From assembly GCA_029251525.1 (NCBI GenBank), contig JAQXDE010000066.1, positions 431,170 to 495,169 of the forward strand: 64,000 nt of DNA, given 5' to 3'. Position 1 is the first letter of the stretch, and each line of letters starts with the position of its first letter. The notes beneath the pieces are model-generated. The model made no database searches, was not told the origin of the DNA, and saw only the letters and a program-made list of their open reading frames with translations. Shown here piece by piece: positions 8,487 through 18,542 of the stretch. The DNA is from Saprospiraceae bacterium. GTDB lineage: Bacteria; Bacteroidota; Bacteroidia; Chitinophagales; Saprospiraceae. The position numbers and the translations under genes were made by a program.

Positions 8487-10544
8487 TTAATTGCTTTTAG
8501 TTATGCTCATATTCACGTATGAGTTGTCTTGTTCAATCGAATCAATAGATAGAAAGCTTACTTGAAAAATACTGCCTTTCCCTTCTTCAGAATGTACTAT
8601 CTGAATGTTTCCTTTTAATTTTTCGATCATTTTTTTACAAATGCTCAATCCTAATCCTGAGCCTGAGTAGGTACCTCGGTCATTTAGTCTTTTGAACATT
8701 CCAAAAACCCGATTCTGAAATTGAGGTGCTATTCCAATTCCGTTATCTTCAAAGTGGAAAAAATGGGTTCTATTCTGTTTAAAGTAAGTTACCTTTATTA
8801 ATGGAAAAAGACTTTCATTATATTTCAATCCATTTTCAATTAAATTTTTGAAAACTAGGAAAAGAAATAGTTTATGAGTTTTTATTGTTGGCAAATTATT
8901 AAATATCACCTTAGCCTTTTTTTCCATTAATAAAATTGAGACAGATTGAATAATGTCATTCATCATTTTTTGAATGTCAGCATCCTCTGTGGGTTTTTTG
9001 GCATCATTTCCAATCCTCTGAAAAACTGAAACATCTTCAATAAGTTGATGTAATTGTTTTCCACTATTTCCAATAATATTTAAATATTCGCTAATCTTTG
9101 AATCTTTATTAATTTTCTTTTTGGCTAAGGTGCTAAATCCAACAATACTTCTCAGTGGCTCTTTAAGGTCATGAGATAGAATTTTATTAAATGAATCTAA
9201 CTCTTTATTGGATTTACTTAATAAAATATTAGCATTTTCTAGGTCTTTAGTTCGATTTGCGACTTCCTCTTTAAGTTTAAAATTGTATTTCCTTTTTTGA
9301 AAAAATGCACCAAAAACAACCAATAATCCAAAAAGGAATAATGTAGCTATTGTGTAAAGAAATTTATTTTGATAATTTTTCTGTACAACTTGTGCGGCTA
9401 GAATTTGATTTTCTTTTTCTTTTTGGTCAGAATCAAACTTTATTTTCAAAAATGCAGTTTGTTGCATTTTCTTTTCATTAGCCATACTATCTTTAATAGT
9501 ATTTACTTTGACCATATATTGAAATGCTTTTTTATAATTACCTACCATATCAGAGGTTTTATAAGCTTCTTTATACCACTTTAAAGTATTCAGTAATGAT
9601 TCCTGATTATCTTCAGCAATAAAATTTTCATAGATGGCGAGTGCTTCATCATGCACTCCTTGGGCATTCAAAAGTTTAGCTTTAAATTCCAAGCATTGTT
9701 CCAACTCAACTTTACCTTGTGATTCGGAAGCTAGTTGAAAAGCAGAATTGTAAGATTTTTTGGCAATTAATATTTTATATTTTTTGAGTGCAATATCACC
9801 TTGGTTTAAGATGAAGTTAAGCCTCATCGATTTCTGATACTTATCAAGAGATTCAAGCCCCATTTTATTGTATTTATTGGCTTTTTCATACTCCCTCTTC
9901 TGAATATAAATATTAGATAATTCTAAATATGTATAAGTTAAATCCTGTTTGTTTTTGAAAAATTCTTTCTCTATTTCATTTGTTTTTAAAAAATATTTTT
10001 CACCATTCTTATAATCTTTTTCACTTTCAAAGAGTTGACCTAAAGAGTATAGTGCTTGGATTGAAAGGAATGTATCCTTTTGTTCCTTTGCATTTTCTAG
10101 TAATTTGTAGAAGGATTTCTGTGCAAATTCGAGATCTCCTAGCTGCATTAATATAAAGCCTTCAATATAATTATATTCATTTTTTAAGTTTTGACTAATT
10201 TCCTTTTTCTCAATTAAATATTTAGTGTCTTTTAGTAACTGATATGCGTTTAGGTAATTTAGTTGACTCAATTCATAATCAATTAGTTGAATGGAAAAAG
10301 ATAACTTATCACTGTCGGATATCTTAAGTCCATAAGATAAAATTTTTTTAGATTTGTCAATATGAAAAGTTGATTTTTGATGATCTTCGTAACTATATTT
10401 ATTAATGGAGTCTAGTTGCATTCTAAACCTAGTGGAGTCAGGAATAGTTTCAATAAATAAAGGATCAGTTTTTTTTTCTTGGCAGAATATTGTTGTAAAT
10501 AATATTATCTGTATTAATATTATCAATGAAAATTTTTCTTTCAT
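8487..10544 (-). CDS. Sensor histidine kinase with periplasmic TPR region
   Basis: 685 aa. A short signal-like segment at the N-terminus is followed by a long helical, TPR-type region (about 90-370), one transmembrane helix at about 391-413, a coiled linker and a C-terminal kinase core. His458 in LSHDLKEPLRS is the phosphorylated His of the HisKA domain; the ATPase domain shows the N box (LIENGLKYNES), G1 (FEDNGIGIAP) and G2 (GSGLGLSICK). The Bacteroidota TPR-kinase layout places the TPR part outside the cytoplasm as sensor. No response regulator gene is adjacent, so it is an orphan kinase; the signal and partner are unknown. It is monocistronic, with about 300 bases to the divergent ABC-F gene. 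Confidence 0.92.
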   Translation of the reverse strand: MKEKFSLIILIQIILFTTIFCQEKKTDPLFIETIPDSTRFRMQLDSINKYSYEDHQKSTFHIDKSKKILSYGLKISDSDKLSFSIQLIDYELSQLNYLNAYQLLKDTKYLIEKKEISQNLKNEYNYIEGFILMQLGDLEFAQKSFYKLLENAKEQKDTFLSIQALYSLGQLFESEKDYKNGEKYFLKTNEIEKEFFKNKQDLTYTYLELSNIYIQKREYEKANKYNKMGLESLDKYQKSMRLNFILNQGDIALKKYKILIAKKSYNSAFQLASESQGKVELEQCLEFKAKLLNAQGVHDEALAIYENFIAEDNQESLLNTLKWYKEAYKTSDMVGNYKKAFQYMVKVNTIKDSMANEKKMQQTAFLKIKFDSDQKEKENQILAAQVVQKNYQNKFLYTIATLFLFGLLVVFGAFFQKRKYNFKLKEEVANRTKDLENANILLSKSNKELDSFNKILSHDLKEPLRSIVGFSTLAKKKINKDSKISEYLNIIGNSGKQLHQLIEDVSVFQRIGNDAKKPTEDADIQKMMNDIIQSVSILLMEKKAKVIFNNLPTIKTHKLFLFLVFKNLIENGLKYNESLFPLIKVTYFKQNRTHFFHFEDNGIGIAPQFQNRVFGMFKRLNDRGTYSGSGLGLSICKKMIEKLKGNIQIVHSEEGKGSIFQVSFLSIDSIEQDNSYVNMSITKSN

Positions 10545-10815
10545 TTTAAAATATGATTGTTTGGTTATTTTATATTAAAAGCGGTGTAAAAAGTCTATTT
10601 GATTTAGTTAAAATAAGAAGAGGGGCTTTTTTTGCAGATATCTAATTTGCTTCGGAGAAATATAGCATTAGATGTGATGCCTACGACTAATTTTCTAGTA
10701 AGTAATTCAATAAGCATTCCAATAAGTTATTTAAAATTTTGATGAAAAATGGAATTGAAATATTTCAATTTAAAACTCTCTCTAAAATAATCTTTCCTCA
10801 ATCCTAGCATTTTAG

Positions 10816-10823
10816 TACTTTTG
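10816..10823 (+). promoter_or_regulatory. -7 promoter element TACTTTTG of the ABC-F gene
   Basis: TACTTTTG fits TAnnTTTG and lies 19 bases before the ATG at 10843, implying a very short leader. The -33 position shows only a weak TTTC. The rest of 10545-10815 shows no gene. Confidence 0.55.
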
Positions 10824-10842
10824 CCGCTTAAATAAATAATAT

Positions 10843-12480
10843 ATGATTTTAGTAGAAAATATTGCGGTAGAATTTAGTGGTACTACACTTTTTAAAGATG
10901 TGAATTTTGTCATCAATCCAGATGATAAAATTGCTTTGATGGGAAAAAATGGAGCGGGGAAATCCACCATGATGAAGATAATTGCAGGAGTCGATAAGCC
11001 TACGCGTGGTAATGTTCAAACTCCCAAAGAGGCAGTTATAGCTTACCTTCCACAGCACTTATTAACGGAGGATGATTGTTCGGTTTTTGAAGAAACATCC
11101 AAGGCTTTTAAGAAGGTTTTTGAGATGCGGGACGAAATGGAACGACTAAATAAAGAATTGGAAACTCGGACTGATTACGAATCAGATATTTACATGAAAA
11201 TCATTGATAAAGTAACGGAATTGGGAGATGTTTATTACCAATTGGAGGATGTAAATTATAATGCCGAGGTAGAAAAAACATTGCTTGGATTAGGATTTAA
11301 AAGAGAAGATTTTCATCGACCGACATCTGAATTTAGTGGTGGTTGGAGAATGCGAATTGAGTTGGCCAAGATCCTTTTACAAAAACCAGATTTAATTTTA
11401 CTAGATGAGCCTACGAATCATATTGATATCGAATCGGTGATATGGTTAGAAGATTTTTTAATCAATAAAGCAAAAGCTGTACTGGTCATCTCACATGATA
11501 AAGCATTTATCGATAACATTACGAATCGAACGATTGAGGTGACGATGGGTCGAATTTATAATTACAAAGCCAACTACTCGCACTATTTAGAATTGCGAGA
11601 AGATCGTCGAATTCATCAGTTAAAAGCATTCAATGAACAGAAAAAGCAGATTGAAACTCACAAACGATTTATCGAAAGATTCAAAGGAACATATTCCAAA
11701 ACAAACCAAGTTAGTTCAGTAGAACGAATGTTGGAAAAAATGGAAATCATTGAAGTAGACGAAGTAGATAAGTCTGCTTTGAAGTTGAAATTCCCAGCTT
11801 GTCGCCGCTCAGGTGATTATCCAGTTATTGCCAAACATTTATCAAAAAGTTACGGCGAGCATATCGTTTTTAAAGATGCGAATATGACTATCGAGCGTGG
11901 CGAAAAAGTTTCTTTCGTTGGTCGAAATGGAGAGGGAAAGTCGACGATGATTAAAGCCATAATGGGAGAGATTGAATTTGAAGGAGAATGTAAATTAGGA
12001 CATAATGTTGAAGTTGGATATTTCGCCCAAAATCAAGCTTCGTTGCTTGATCCAGAATTGACCGTTTTTCAAACCGTTGATGAAATTGCCAAGGGTGATA
12101 TTCGTGCTCAGTTGAAAAATATTTTAGGCGGATTCATGTTTAGTGGAGATGACATTGACAAAAAAGTATCTGTACTTTCTGGAGGAGAGAGAACTCGATT
12201 GGCAATGGTAAAACTATTGCTCGAACCTGTCAATTTTTTAATTCTCGATGAGCCGACTAATCACTTAGATATCAAATCTAAAGATATTTTAAAAGAAGCA
12301 TTATTGGCTTTTGATGGGACTTTGATTTTGGTTTCTCATGATAGAGATTTCTTGCAAGGATTGTCTCAGAAGGTTTTTGAATTTAAAGACAAGCGAGTTA
12401 TCGAACACTTCGAATCGATTGATGATTTCTTGGTGAGGAATAGAATTGAGAATTTGAAGGAAATTGATTTGTTGAAATAG
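10843..12480 (+). CDS. ABC-F family ATPase (translation-associated)
   Basis: 545 aa with two ABC nucleotide-binding domains in one chain and no membrane segments, the ABC-F layout. Domain 1 has Walker A GKNGAGKST (about 34-42), a variant signature FSGGWRMR and Walker B LILLDEPTNHID; domain 2 has GRNGEGKST, LSGGERTR and FLILDEPTNHLD. The charged linker between them (about 245-315, HKRFIERFKGTYSKTNQ) corresponds to the P-site tRNA interaction motif region. ABC-F proteins act on ribosomes, relieving stalling or giving drug protection; the exact member (EttA, Uup, YheS-like) cannot be fixed from motifs alone. A strong terminator follows, so it is monocistronic. Confidence 0.92.
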   Translation: MILVENIAVEFSGTTLFKDVNFVINPDDKIALMGKNGAGKSTMMKIIAGVDKPTRGNVQTPKEAVIAYLPQHLLTEDDCSVFEETSKAFKKVFEMRDEMERLNKELETRTDYESDIYMKIIDKVTELGDVYYQLEDVNYNAEVEKTLLGLGFKREDFHRPTSEFSGGWRMRIELAKILLQKPDLILLDEPTNHIDIESVIWLEDFLINKAKAVLVISHDKAFIDNITNRTIEVTMGRIYNYKANYSHYLELREDRRIHQLKAFNEQKKQIETHKRFIERFKGTYSKTNQVSSVERMLEKMEIIEVDEVDKSALKLKFPACRRSGDYPVIAKHLSKSYGEHIVFKDANMTIERGEKVSFVGRNGEGKSTMIKAIMGEIEFEGECKLGHNVEVGYFAQNQASLLDPELTVFQTVDEIAKGDIRAQLKNILGGFMFSGDDIDKKVSVLSGGERTRLAMVKLLLEPVNFLILDEPTNHLDIKSKDILKEALLAFDGTLILVSHDRDFLQGLSQKVFEFKDKRVIEHFESIDDFLVRNRIENLKEIDLLK

Positions 12481-12484
12481 ACAT

Positions 12485-12517
12485 AACAAGAGACTGGCCT
12501 CAAGCCAGTCTCTTGTT
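12485..12517 (+). terminator. Intrinsic terminator after ABC-F gene
   Basis: A perfect 14-bp stem AACAAGAGACTGGC / GCCAGTCTCTTGTT with a five-base loop, followed by T6, begins four bases after the stop codon. Confidence 0.92.
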
Positions 12518-12563
12518 TTTTGTTTTTCAAGAAAATGAAAAGCAAAATTGAAAAAATAAAACT

Positions 12564-14114
12564 ATGAAAAGAATTATTTGGACACTCGCTATTCTGTTTT
12601 TTTCAATTGCTCAACATGCTCAAGTTCCAGAAATAAACTGGGGAGAAAAAAATACGAGAAAAGCTTTTGGAAAATATATCAATCAAAGACCACTAGGTTA
12701 TACGAATGAATATATTTTCATGAGAAATAAAACTAAAGATGTAGAAGAATTAATTCAATATGATTTTGCTAATAATTTTATAAAATCGATTCCTTTAAAT
12801 TTTGATTTTAAAGGGAAAGAGGTTCATGTTTATAAAATTATCAATACCCTTTCTGGTAATTATTTACTTGGAAGTAATTATGATAAAAAATTAAATAAAA
12901 CCTTTATTCATGCTGCTCCAATTTCAGAAGGAGATCATATTCCGACTTCACTCAAATCCATTTATGTTTTCGATTATAAAAAACATAAAGTTTGGGCAAC
13001 AGATGATAAGCATAATCAAGATCAAATAGAGATACAGCTAAGTCCTGATTCCACGAAAGTCCTTTTTACCAATGTGACGAGTAATAAAGATCATCGAAAA
13101 CAGAAATACAAAGATGAATATGTGATTAATGTTTTTAATGATAAATTGGAAAAGCTGTGGGAAAAGAAAATAGATTTTTCTGTGGCAGATAAAGATATGA
13201 TTATTTCTCAAAGTCAAATTTCTAATGATGGAGATGTTTTTATCCTTGTAAAAGAAAAATCAAAAGAGAAAAGAAGTAAATGGTGTCCTAGTTTCGATTA
13301 TTCATTTCTGAAGGTAACTAGTAATGGTGACATTGAAAAAATTAAAATAAAAATCGAAAATGCATATCCTAAACATGCTAAATTATCTATAGATCAAGAC
13401 GGTAATTGTTACCTCATAGGCTACTTTACAGAAAAAGAAAAAAGAGATGTTTTTCGATTTGAGCATGGAATTTTTTTCCATAAATATGACTCGAATGGTT
13501 ATTTAGTTTTACAAAAAAAACATAAGTGGGAAAAGGAATTTTATGTAAAATTAAAAGAAGAATATAATCTAGATAAAGAATCATCAGGTGCCGATGGTTT
13601 TTATATAGATGGAATAAGTATTGATTACCTCCAGAATTCTATTTCTTTAATTTCAACACATCGTTATCAAACTTTTGGGAATAGTAATAATGGAGGAAAA
13701 ACAACTACGTCTCGATATAACTATGCGAACCATGTAATCATTTCATCTTTTGATTTTGATGCAAATCTAAATTGGACGTCTTGCTTAGAAAAGAAATCTA
13801 ATCCAATGTCATTTCTCAGTAATATGATTTTCGGATGCTACAATGGTAATATTTATTTGATTTTTAATGCCTCAAAAAAATTGGGTGAGCGAAGAGAAGC
13901 TGGAGTTAAGAAAAAGTACAGTACAAGGTTTACAGATTTCGCTCGAATTAATTCTAATGGAGAAATTGATGTGCATAAGACCATTTTTAATTCGCAAGAA
14001 ACAGGAGTATATTTTTATCCGCAAAATTCAAGTTTTATAGAAAAAGGAATATTTCTATTATTTGGTCGGGATAACAAAAATGCAAGACTTGGTTTGATGA
14101 AACTATCTGAATGA
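12564..14114 (+). CDS. Secreted protein of unknown function, beta-rich
   Basis: 516 aa. It has a clear signal peptide (MKRIIWTLAILFFSIAQHAQ, cleavage near residue 20). I do not recognise a family. The mature part is rich in Lys, Asn, aromatic and beta-branched residues, with recurring strand-turn units of the type DSNGYLV, SNGDIEKI, NSNGEIDVHK and DQDGNCYLIGYF, which resemble blades of a beta-propeller; this fold is an inference. There is no T9SS-type C-terminal domain and no lipobox, so a periplasmic location is likely. It sits alone between the ABC-F terminator and the convergent symporter. Confidence 0.75.
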   Translation: MKRIIWTLAILFFSIAQHAQVPEINWGEKNTRKAFGKYINQRPLGYTNEYIFMRNKTKDVEELIQYDFANNFIKSIPLNFDFKGKEVHVYKIINTLSGNYLLGSNYDKKLNKTFIHAAPISEGDHIPTSLKSIYVFDYKKHKVWATDDKHNQDQIEIQLSPDSTKVLFTNVTSNKDHRKQKYKDEYVINVFNDKLEKLWEKKIDFSVADKDMIISQSQISNDGDVFILVKEKSKEKRSKWCPSFDYSFLKVTSNGDIEKIKIKIENAYPKHAKLSIDQDGNCYLIGYFTEKEKRDVFRFEHGIFFHKYDSNGYLVLQKKHKWEKEFYVKLKEEYNLDKESSGADGFYIDGISIDYLQNSISLISTHRYQTFGNSNNGGKTTTSRYNYANHVIISSFDFDANLNWTSCLEKKSNPMSFLSNMIFGCYNGNIYLIFNASKKLGERREAGVKKKYSTRFTDFARINSNGEIDVHKTIFNSQETGVYFYPQNSSFIEKGIFLLFGRDNKNARLGLMKLSE

Positions 14115-14173
14115 ACTCCAAGGATTGACTTGCCTCAAGTTATCCTCAGGTTTATATTTGTTATAAAAAAGAA

Positions 14174-15601
14174 TTAATTAGAGTGAAGCCTCTTATCTAA
14201 ATCAGCCCTAATCTCTTCAAACCGTTTCTTATCAATATTGTAAATTCTGATAAAAAGAATAGAAATCAAATACATCCCCAACAAAATTGGCCCACCAATC
14301 ATCCCTAACCCCTCAATTGCTCCTTGAGGGATTATACCTACTTCATTTTTAATTGGAAAGGCGATGATTTTCAATAATATTCCTGAAATGAAATATCCTA
14401 TCCCCACGGTCATTTTGTAAGCTAACGAAAGTGCGGAGAAAAATAATCCTTCATCTCGTTTATGATTTTTTAATTCATATTCATCGATCACATCTGCCAT
14501 CATTGAATTCACAAGGCTAAAGGCAATCCACAAAAATGCATAACCTCCCATGACTGAAAAGAAATAATACTTGATTAAATTCGGGTCTCCATTTTCGGGG
14601 AAAAGTCCAATAATTCGGAGATTGTATGGTAAGCTAAAAATTATTGCAAAAAGGATTGTGGAATAAATTACCGTTTTCTTTTTACCTAATTTTTTTCCAA
14701 TTCTAGGTGCGAATATCATTGCTAAAATTCCACCAAGGCCAGAAGCAATTGGTAAAGCTATCATTTCCGTTTCACTCAGTCTAAAATAATATTCCATAAA
14801 ATAAGTAGAGAAAACAGTACCGACGCCGAGTCCAATATAAACGGCCATGTTAAAACCAAGGATAGAATTAAATGATTTTAGTTCTATCATTTTTCCAATT
14901 GTTTCTCGAAGTCCTTTTAATGAAAGTGGAGGTCGAGTAATAAGTTGAGCTCTTTGGGTTTTTGGAATTTCTTTCTGTGTTCCCCACGCGCTTATCAAAA
15001 CAGCAATAATAATTAGGACTCCACAAAACATGGCAAAAGCTGGGTAAGCATTTTTATTTTCCAATCCTCTTGCATATTCTTCTGTTGGCACAAAAAAGAA
15101 TATAAAGCCTATAATGATGATTACCGTCGCAATCAAAGCGCCAAATGTAATTCGTATAGTCGTAATTGATGTCCGCTCTTCAAAATCCGATGACATTTCA
15201 GCCCCCAATGACATAGCGGGAACAATAAATAATGTCAAAGATAATCGAACTAAAATCGTAAAAATTGTCATCCACCAAAATAATCCTGAATGTCCTAGTG
15301 TTTCAGGAGGTAAAAATAAAAGCCAAATAGTTATGCCTAGTGGAAATGCTGAAAGGAACATAAAAGGATGACGACGACCCCATTTCTTTGATATCCAATT
15401 ATCAGAAATGACTCCAACCAAAGGATCGGAAATAGCATCAAAAATTAAAGCAATTATTGTTGCTGTCCCCGTTAAAATAGGATCTAAACCTAACACTTGA
15501 TTATAGAAAATAAATAAGAAAACTTGAAAAAGTCCATCCTTAATACCTTGTGAAGCGAACCCAAATCCGTACAATATTTTTGTTCCAAAAGATACCAACA
15601 T
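14174..15601 (-). CDS. MFS transporter, GPH sugar:cation symporter family
   Basis: 475 aa from the ATG at 15601, chosen because the first transmembrane helix of this family begins immediately after LSFGTK-type residues (here VSFGTKILYGFGFASQG); in-frame ATGs at 15646 and 15688 would add an untypical leader. There are about twelve hydrophobic helices. FDAISDPLVGVISD near the second and third helices and SKKWGRRHPFMF are the signature of the glycoside-pentoside-hexuronide (melibiose permease, MFS_2) family: the paired Asp residues bind the cation in MelB. The substrate is probably a sugar or glycoside, but no glycosidase or catabolic gene adjoins it, so it cannot be named. Confidence 0.88.
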   Translation of the reverse strand: MLVSFGTKILYGFGFASQGIKDGLFQVFLFIFYNQVLGLDPILTGTATIIALIFDAISDPLVGVISDNWISKKWGRRHPFMFLSAFPLGITIWLLFLPPETLGHSGLFWWMTIFTILVRLSLTLFIVPAMSLGAEMSSDFEERTSITTIRITFGALIATVIIIIGFIFFFVPTEEYARGLENKNAYPAFAMFCGVLIIIAVLISAWGTQKEIPKTQRAQLITRPPLSLKGLRETIGKMIELKSFNSILGFNMAVYIGLGVGTVFSTYFMEYYFRLSETEMIALPIASGLGGILAMIFAPRIGKKLGKKKTVIYSTILFAIIFSLPYNLRIIGLFPENGDPNLIKYYFFSVMGGYAFLWIAFSLVNSMMADVIDEYELKNHKRDEGLFFSALSLAYKMTVGIGYFISGILLKIIAFPIKNEVGIIPQGAIEGLGMIGGPILLGMYLISILFIRIYNIDKKRFEEIRADLDKRLHSN

Positions 15602-16293
15602 TGTTTTTGTTTTAAATAAAGCTAAGCAATAAGAGGCATAAAACATAACTAAATAGTTGAGTGAATGCTGTTTCAAGTGCTTACTCAAGTTATTGATTTT
15701 CTTTTACGATCAACTAACCTACTGTTAAAAAACATTAATTAGAATCTCAAATCTGACTTTATTTTAGAAACAAGATTATTTTTATTTTGAGTATAGAATA
15801 GTTTTGTTAAACATAAAAAGAAAAGGTATACTTAAAAGACTTTGCTTATCCCTTAGCTAATTGATAGCGAGATTTAATTCATCTTCCTGATGATCAATCT
15901 AATTTGCTCACGGATAATAGTCACACTATTAAGCAAATGGTAATGGATTTTGCGATGATCCCATTCTCAAATTATTTCTAATGTTAACACAAAAGGATGT
16001 GTTGCTAAAGTTGTGTTTTTTAATACTAGTGGAACTGATTTAAAAACTTAAAAAACATGGTGAAATCTGCTGATTTATTTATTTATGTCCCGATAGGATT
16101 AGTTGGTGTTGTTGATATAGATTTAATATTTCCTATGCAGGTATTCCAGGTTCATAAGAGTCGATTTCTACTGGGTTTATTTTACGGTTACGGTTATGGT
16201 TAGATTATATTTGAGTTACGTTTTGTGGAAAAAAGAATTTACAAAGTTTGCTAGTTATTCTTTTAATGACCTTTTTAGAATGATTTAAATTTA
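15602..16293. other. Long intergenic region, possible decayed coding DNA
   Basis: No intact gene. Several short open stretches with protein-like composition follow each other in different + frames (for example NTKGCVAKVVFFNTSG near 15980-16050 and DLFIYVPIGLVGVVDIDL near 16070-16130, then FTKFASYSFNDLFRM near 16240-16285). This pattern would fit a broken gene, but no family can be named and chance is not excluded. A short GGTTACGGTTATGGTTA repeat is at 16186-16202. Confidence 0.3.
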
Positions 16294-18042
16294 TCAATTA
16301 AATTTTATGATACTTTTTTGTTCTGAAAGATTATCAGTTATTATTTTTAAAAAATAAACTCCCTCTGCTAAATTCAAAGGTAGGTTTATTAGGCTTTTTT
16401 CTTGCCACATTTCGATTTTTCTATTAAAAATAACTTGTCCACTTGCAGTTAATAATTGTAATTTAAGATTAGATTTTTCTTCTAAAGAATTACTTAAATA
16501 AAAAAAATTTTTAAAAACGGGGTTGGGTGAGATTTGGAAATAATCCTTTTCCTGTAAAATATCAAAAGCTGAAGTAATTGTCATTCCTTCAACGATTGTC
16601 AATATTTGATTAGATTGAACACTCTCGAGTTTATCAATAATCCCACTTTGCCATCTCACAATTATAGAATCTATACTTTCTAATGTCCCGATTCCAAAAT
16701 GTTTTGTTTGAGTATTTTGAGCTAGATAAGCAGTACCACATTTTGTGTATCGAACTTGTTTTTGGTCATCATAATATATTTCAATCCAACTACCTATTCC
16801 ATCTCTATTACTTTCTACACCTTCCAATTTTACTTTCAACCAATTATTACTATTGTTTGTTTGGTTTTCCCAAATTGACATAGGATCACCAAGTGCATTG
16901 ACCACAACTATATCCATTTTTCCATCTAAATTAAAATCACCTATTGCATTTGCGAAACTAATTAAGGTGTCTCCATTAAATCCGTTTGGTAGAGGTTGAA
17001 TAAAAGTTCCGTCACCTAAGTTTTCAAAAAGCGCATTAGCTTTTCCATTTTCAGCTTCTTCACTTGACACATATATATCTAAATCACCATCATTATCATA
17101 GTCGAAAAAATTACCTCCCCAACTTACTTGATATAATGCAACTCCTGCCGATGTTGTTATATCTGAAAAAGTTTCATCACCATTATTTTTGTGTAATACA
17201 TTCCCTTCTGCTGTATTTGTTACATAAATATCAAGGTAGCCATCATTGTTAAAATCACCAGAACCAACATTCATAGCATTGATTACTGTATCTAATCCTG
17301 ATGTGAAACTAATGTCAGAAAAGGTATTGCCGCTATTTAAAAGCAATGTGTTTTTAGCTAATCTATCATTGGCAATATAAAGGTCAGGCTTAAGATTTTG
17401 GTTGATATCAATAAACGTTGCGCAGAAAGAAGCCTTTAATCCATCGGATGTATTTGTTTGAATGGCTACATTTGTAAAAGTATTGTTGCCATTATTTTTC
17501 CAAAGGTAATTGGTGTAATTATCAAAAACACCGTTAGACCGATTAGTGATATATAAATCTAGTAAACCATCAGAATCATAATCTCCGAAAGTAGCTCCAT
17601 AAGTTGGTTCAGGAAATAGGAAAAACCCTGCAGAAGTTGTAATGTCTATCAAATTCATATTGCCATCATTTTCATAAAGGCGATTAGCTGCCATAAAATT
17701 GGTGACTAATAAGTCTTTATCTCCATCATTATCGATGTCAGCCCAAAGCAATTGTTTGGTTGCGGAAGTATCTAATATAAGTCCGTTTATTTTTTCAAGT
17801 ATACCTTGATTATTGTGAAAAAAAAGTAAGCTGTCACCAGATGCAGTTGGGAAACATAAGTCATCCCAACCATCTCCATTGAAGTCAAAAAAACTAACTC
17901 CTCCACCGAATTCTTCTAAACCTAAATTTCCATATCCTTGACCAATACCAAAGTCTGTTGCTCGATTGATAAATGATTGTCCTTTTGTTTGGTGAACAAA
18001 AAATAAAATTATTAAAAAAAGGAAATAGATTTTCGATGGCAT
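16294..18042 (-). CDS. FG-GAP/VCBS repeat protein with UnbV (ASPIC) domain and T9SS sorting domain
   Basis: 582 aa. A signal peptide (1-21) is followed by repeated calcium-binding-like units such as DFNGDGWDDLCFP, DIDNDGDKDLLVTN, DYDSDGLLDLYITN, DFNNDGYLDIYVTN and DYDNDGDLDIYVSS, typical of FG-GAP/VCBS propellers (about 40-390). An ASPIC/UnbV domain follows at about 400-480 (WLKVKLEGVESNRDGIGSWIEI). The last 80 residues (ISPNPVFKNFFYL... EGVYFLKIITD) form a type A C-terminal sorting domain, so the protein should be secreted and anchored by the type IX system. It is probably a surface-exposed adhesin or binding protein; the ligand is unknown. It is monocistronic. Confidence 0.9.
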   Translation of the reverse strand: MPSKIYFLFLIILFFVHQTKGQSFINRATDFGIGQGYGNLGLEEFGGGVSFFDFNGDGWDDLCFPTASGDSLLFFHNNQGILEKINGLILDTSATKQLLWADIDNDGDKDLLVTNFMAANRLYENDGNMNLIDITTSAGFFLFPEPTYGATFGDYDSDGLLDLYITNRSNGVFDNYTNYLWKNNGNNTFTNVAIQTNTSDGLKASFCATFIDINQNLKPDLYIANDRLAKNTLLLNSGNTFSDISFTSGLDTVINAMNVGSGDFNNDGYLDIYVTNTAEGNVLHKNNGDETFSDITTSAGVALYQVSWGGNFFDYDNDGDLDIYVSSEEAENGKANALFENLGDGTFIQPLPNGFNGDTLISFANAIGDFNLDGKMDIVVVNALGDPMSIWENQTNNSNNWLKVKLEGVESNRDGIGSWIEIYYDDQKQVRYTKCGTAYLAQNTQTKHFGIGTLESIDSIIVRWQSGIIDKLESVQSNQILTIVEGMTITSAFDILQEKDYFQISPNPVFKNFFYLSNSLEEKSNLKLQLLTASGQVIFNRKIEMWQEKSLINLPLNLAEGVYFLKIITDNLSEQKSIIKFN

Positions 18043-18542
18043 TGAGTCTTACTTTTCTTACAAATCAAATTTTTGAAATCAATAGAACAAAAATAAGAAA
18101 TAAAATTAGTTGTACAGAATTCAAAATATCAAAGGTTATTTTTTTGTTAACTAATATTTACGTGTGATAAATTAATACAATATGATGAGCAATCATATTT
18201 GAAGGAAAGGTCTATCAATATATAATAAGGGAGATTGGGAGTTAATGAATAGTTGATAAAATTGAGATTGAAAAACTTAAACAAGTTGAACGGTATTTAC
18301 TAATTTTTTTTACCGATCGATAACTCAAGGGTAACCTTTAGGTTCACCTTTTTAATTTTTTCACATTAAAAAGAATGTAATTTATTCCGATTACATGTTT
18401 ATAATATTAATCCTTCCCCTTTATATTTATGTAATAACCTAACTATCAATTTGTTCCTCAAGAATAGATTGTAGTCGTAAAGTTATTCTAAATATTAAAT
18501 TTAACTAACTGAATAATTTTAGTGTTCAAAACGAATAAACTT
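18043..18542. other. Intergenic region, no gene seen
   Basis: AT-rich. An imperfect inverted repeat (AAGGGTAACC / GGTTCACCTT, about 18327-18350, 8 of 10 pairs) is followed by a T-rich run and could be a weak terminator. Nothing else was recognised. The GTG at 18522 is in frame with the downstream ORF but the ATG at 18543 gives the better signal peptide. Confidence 0.35.
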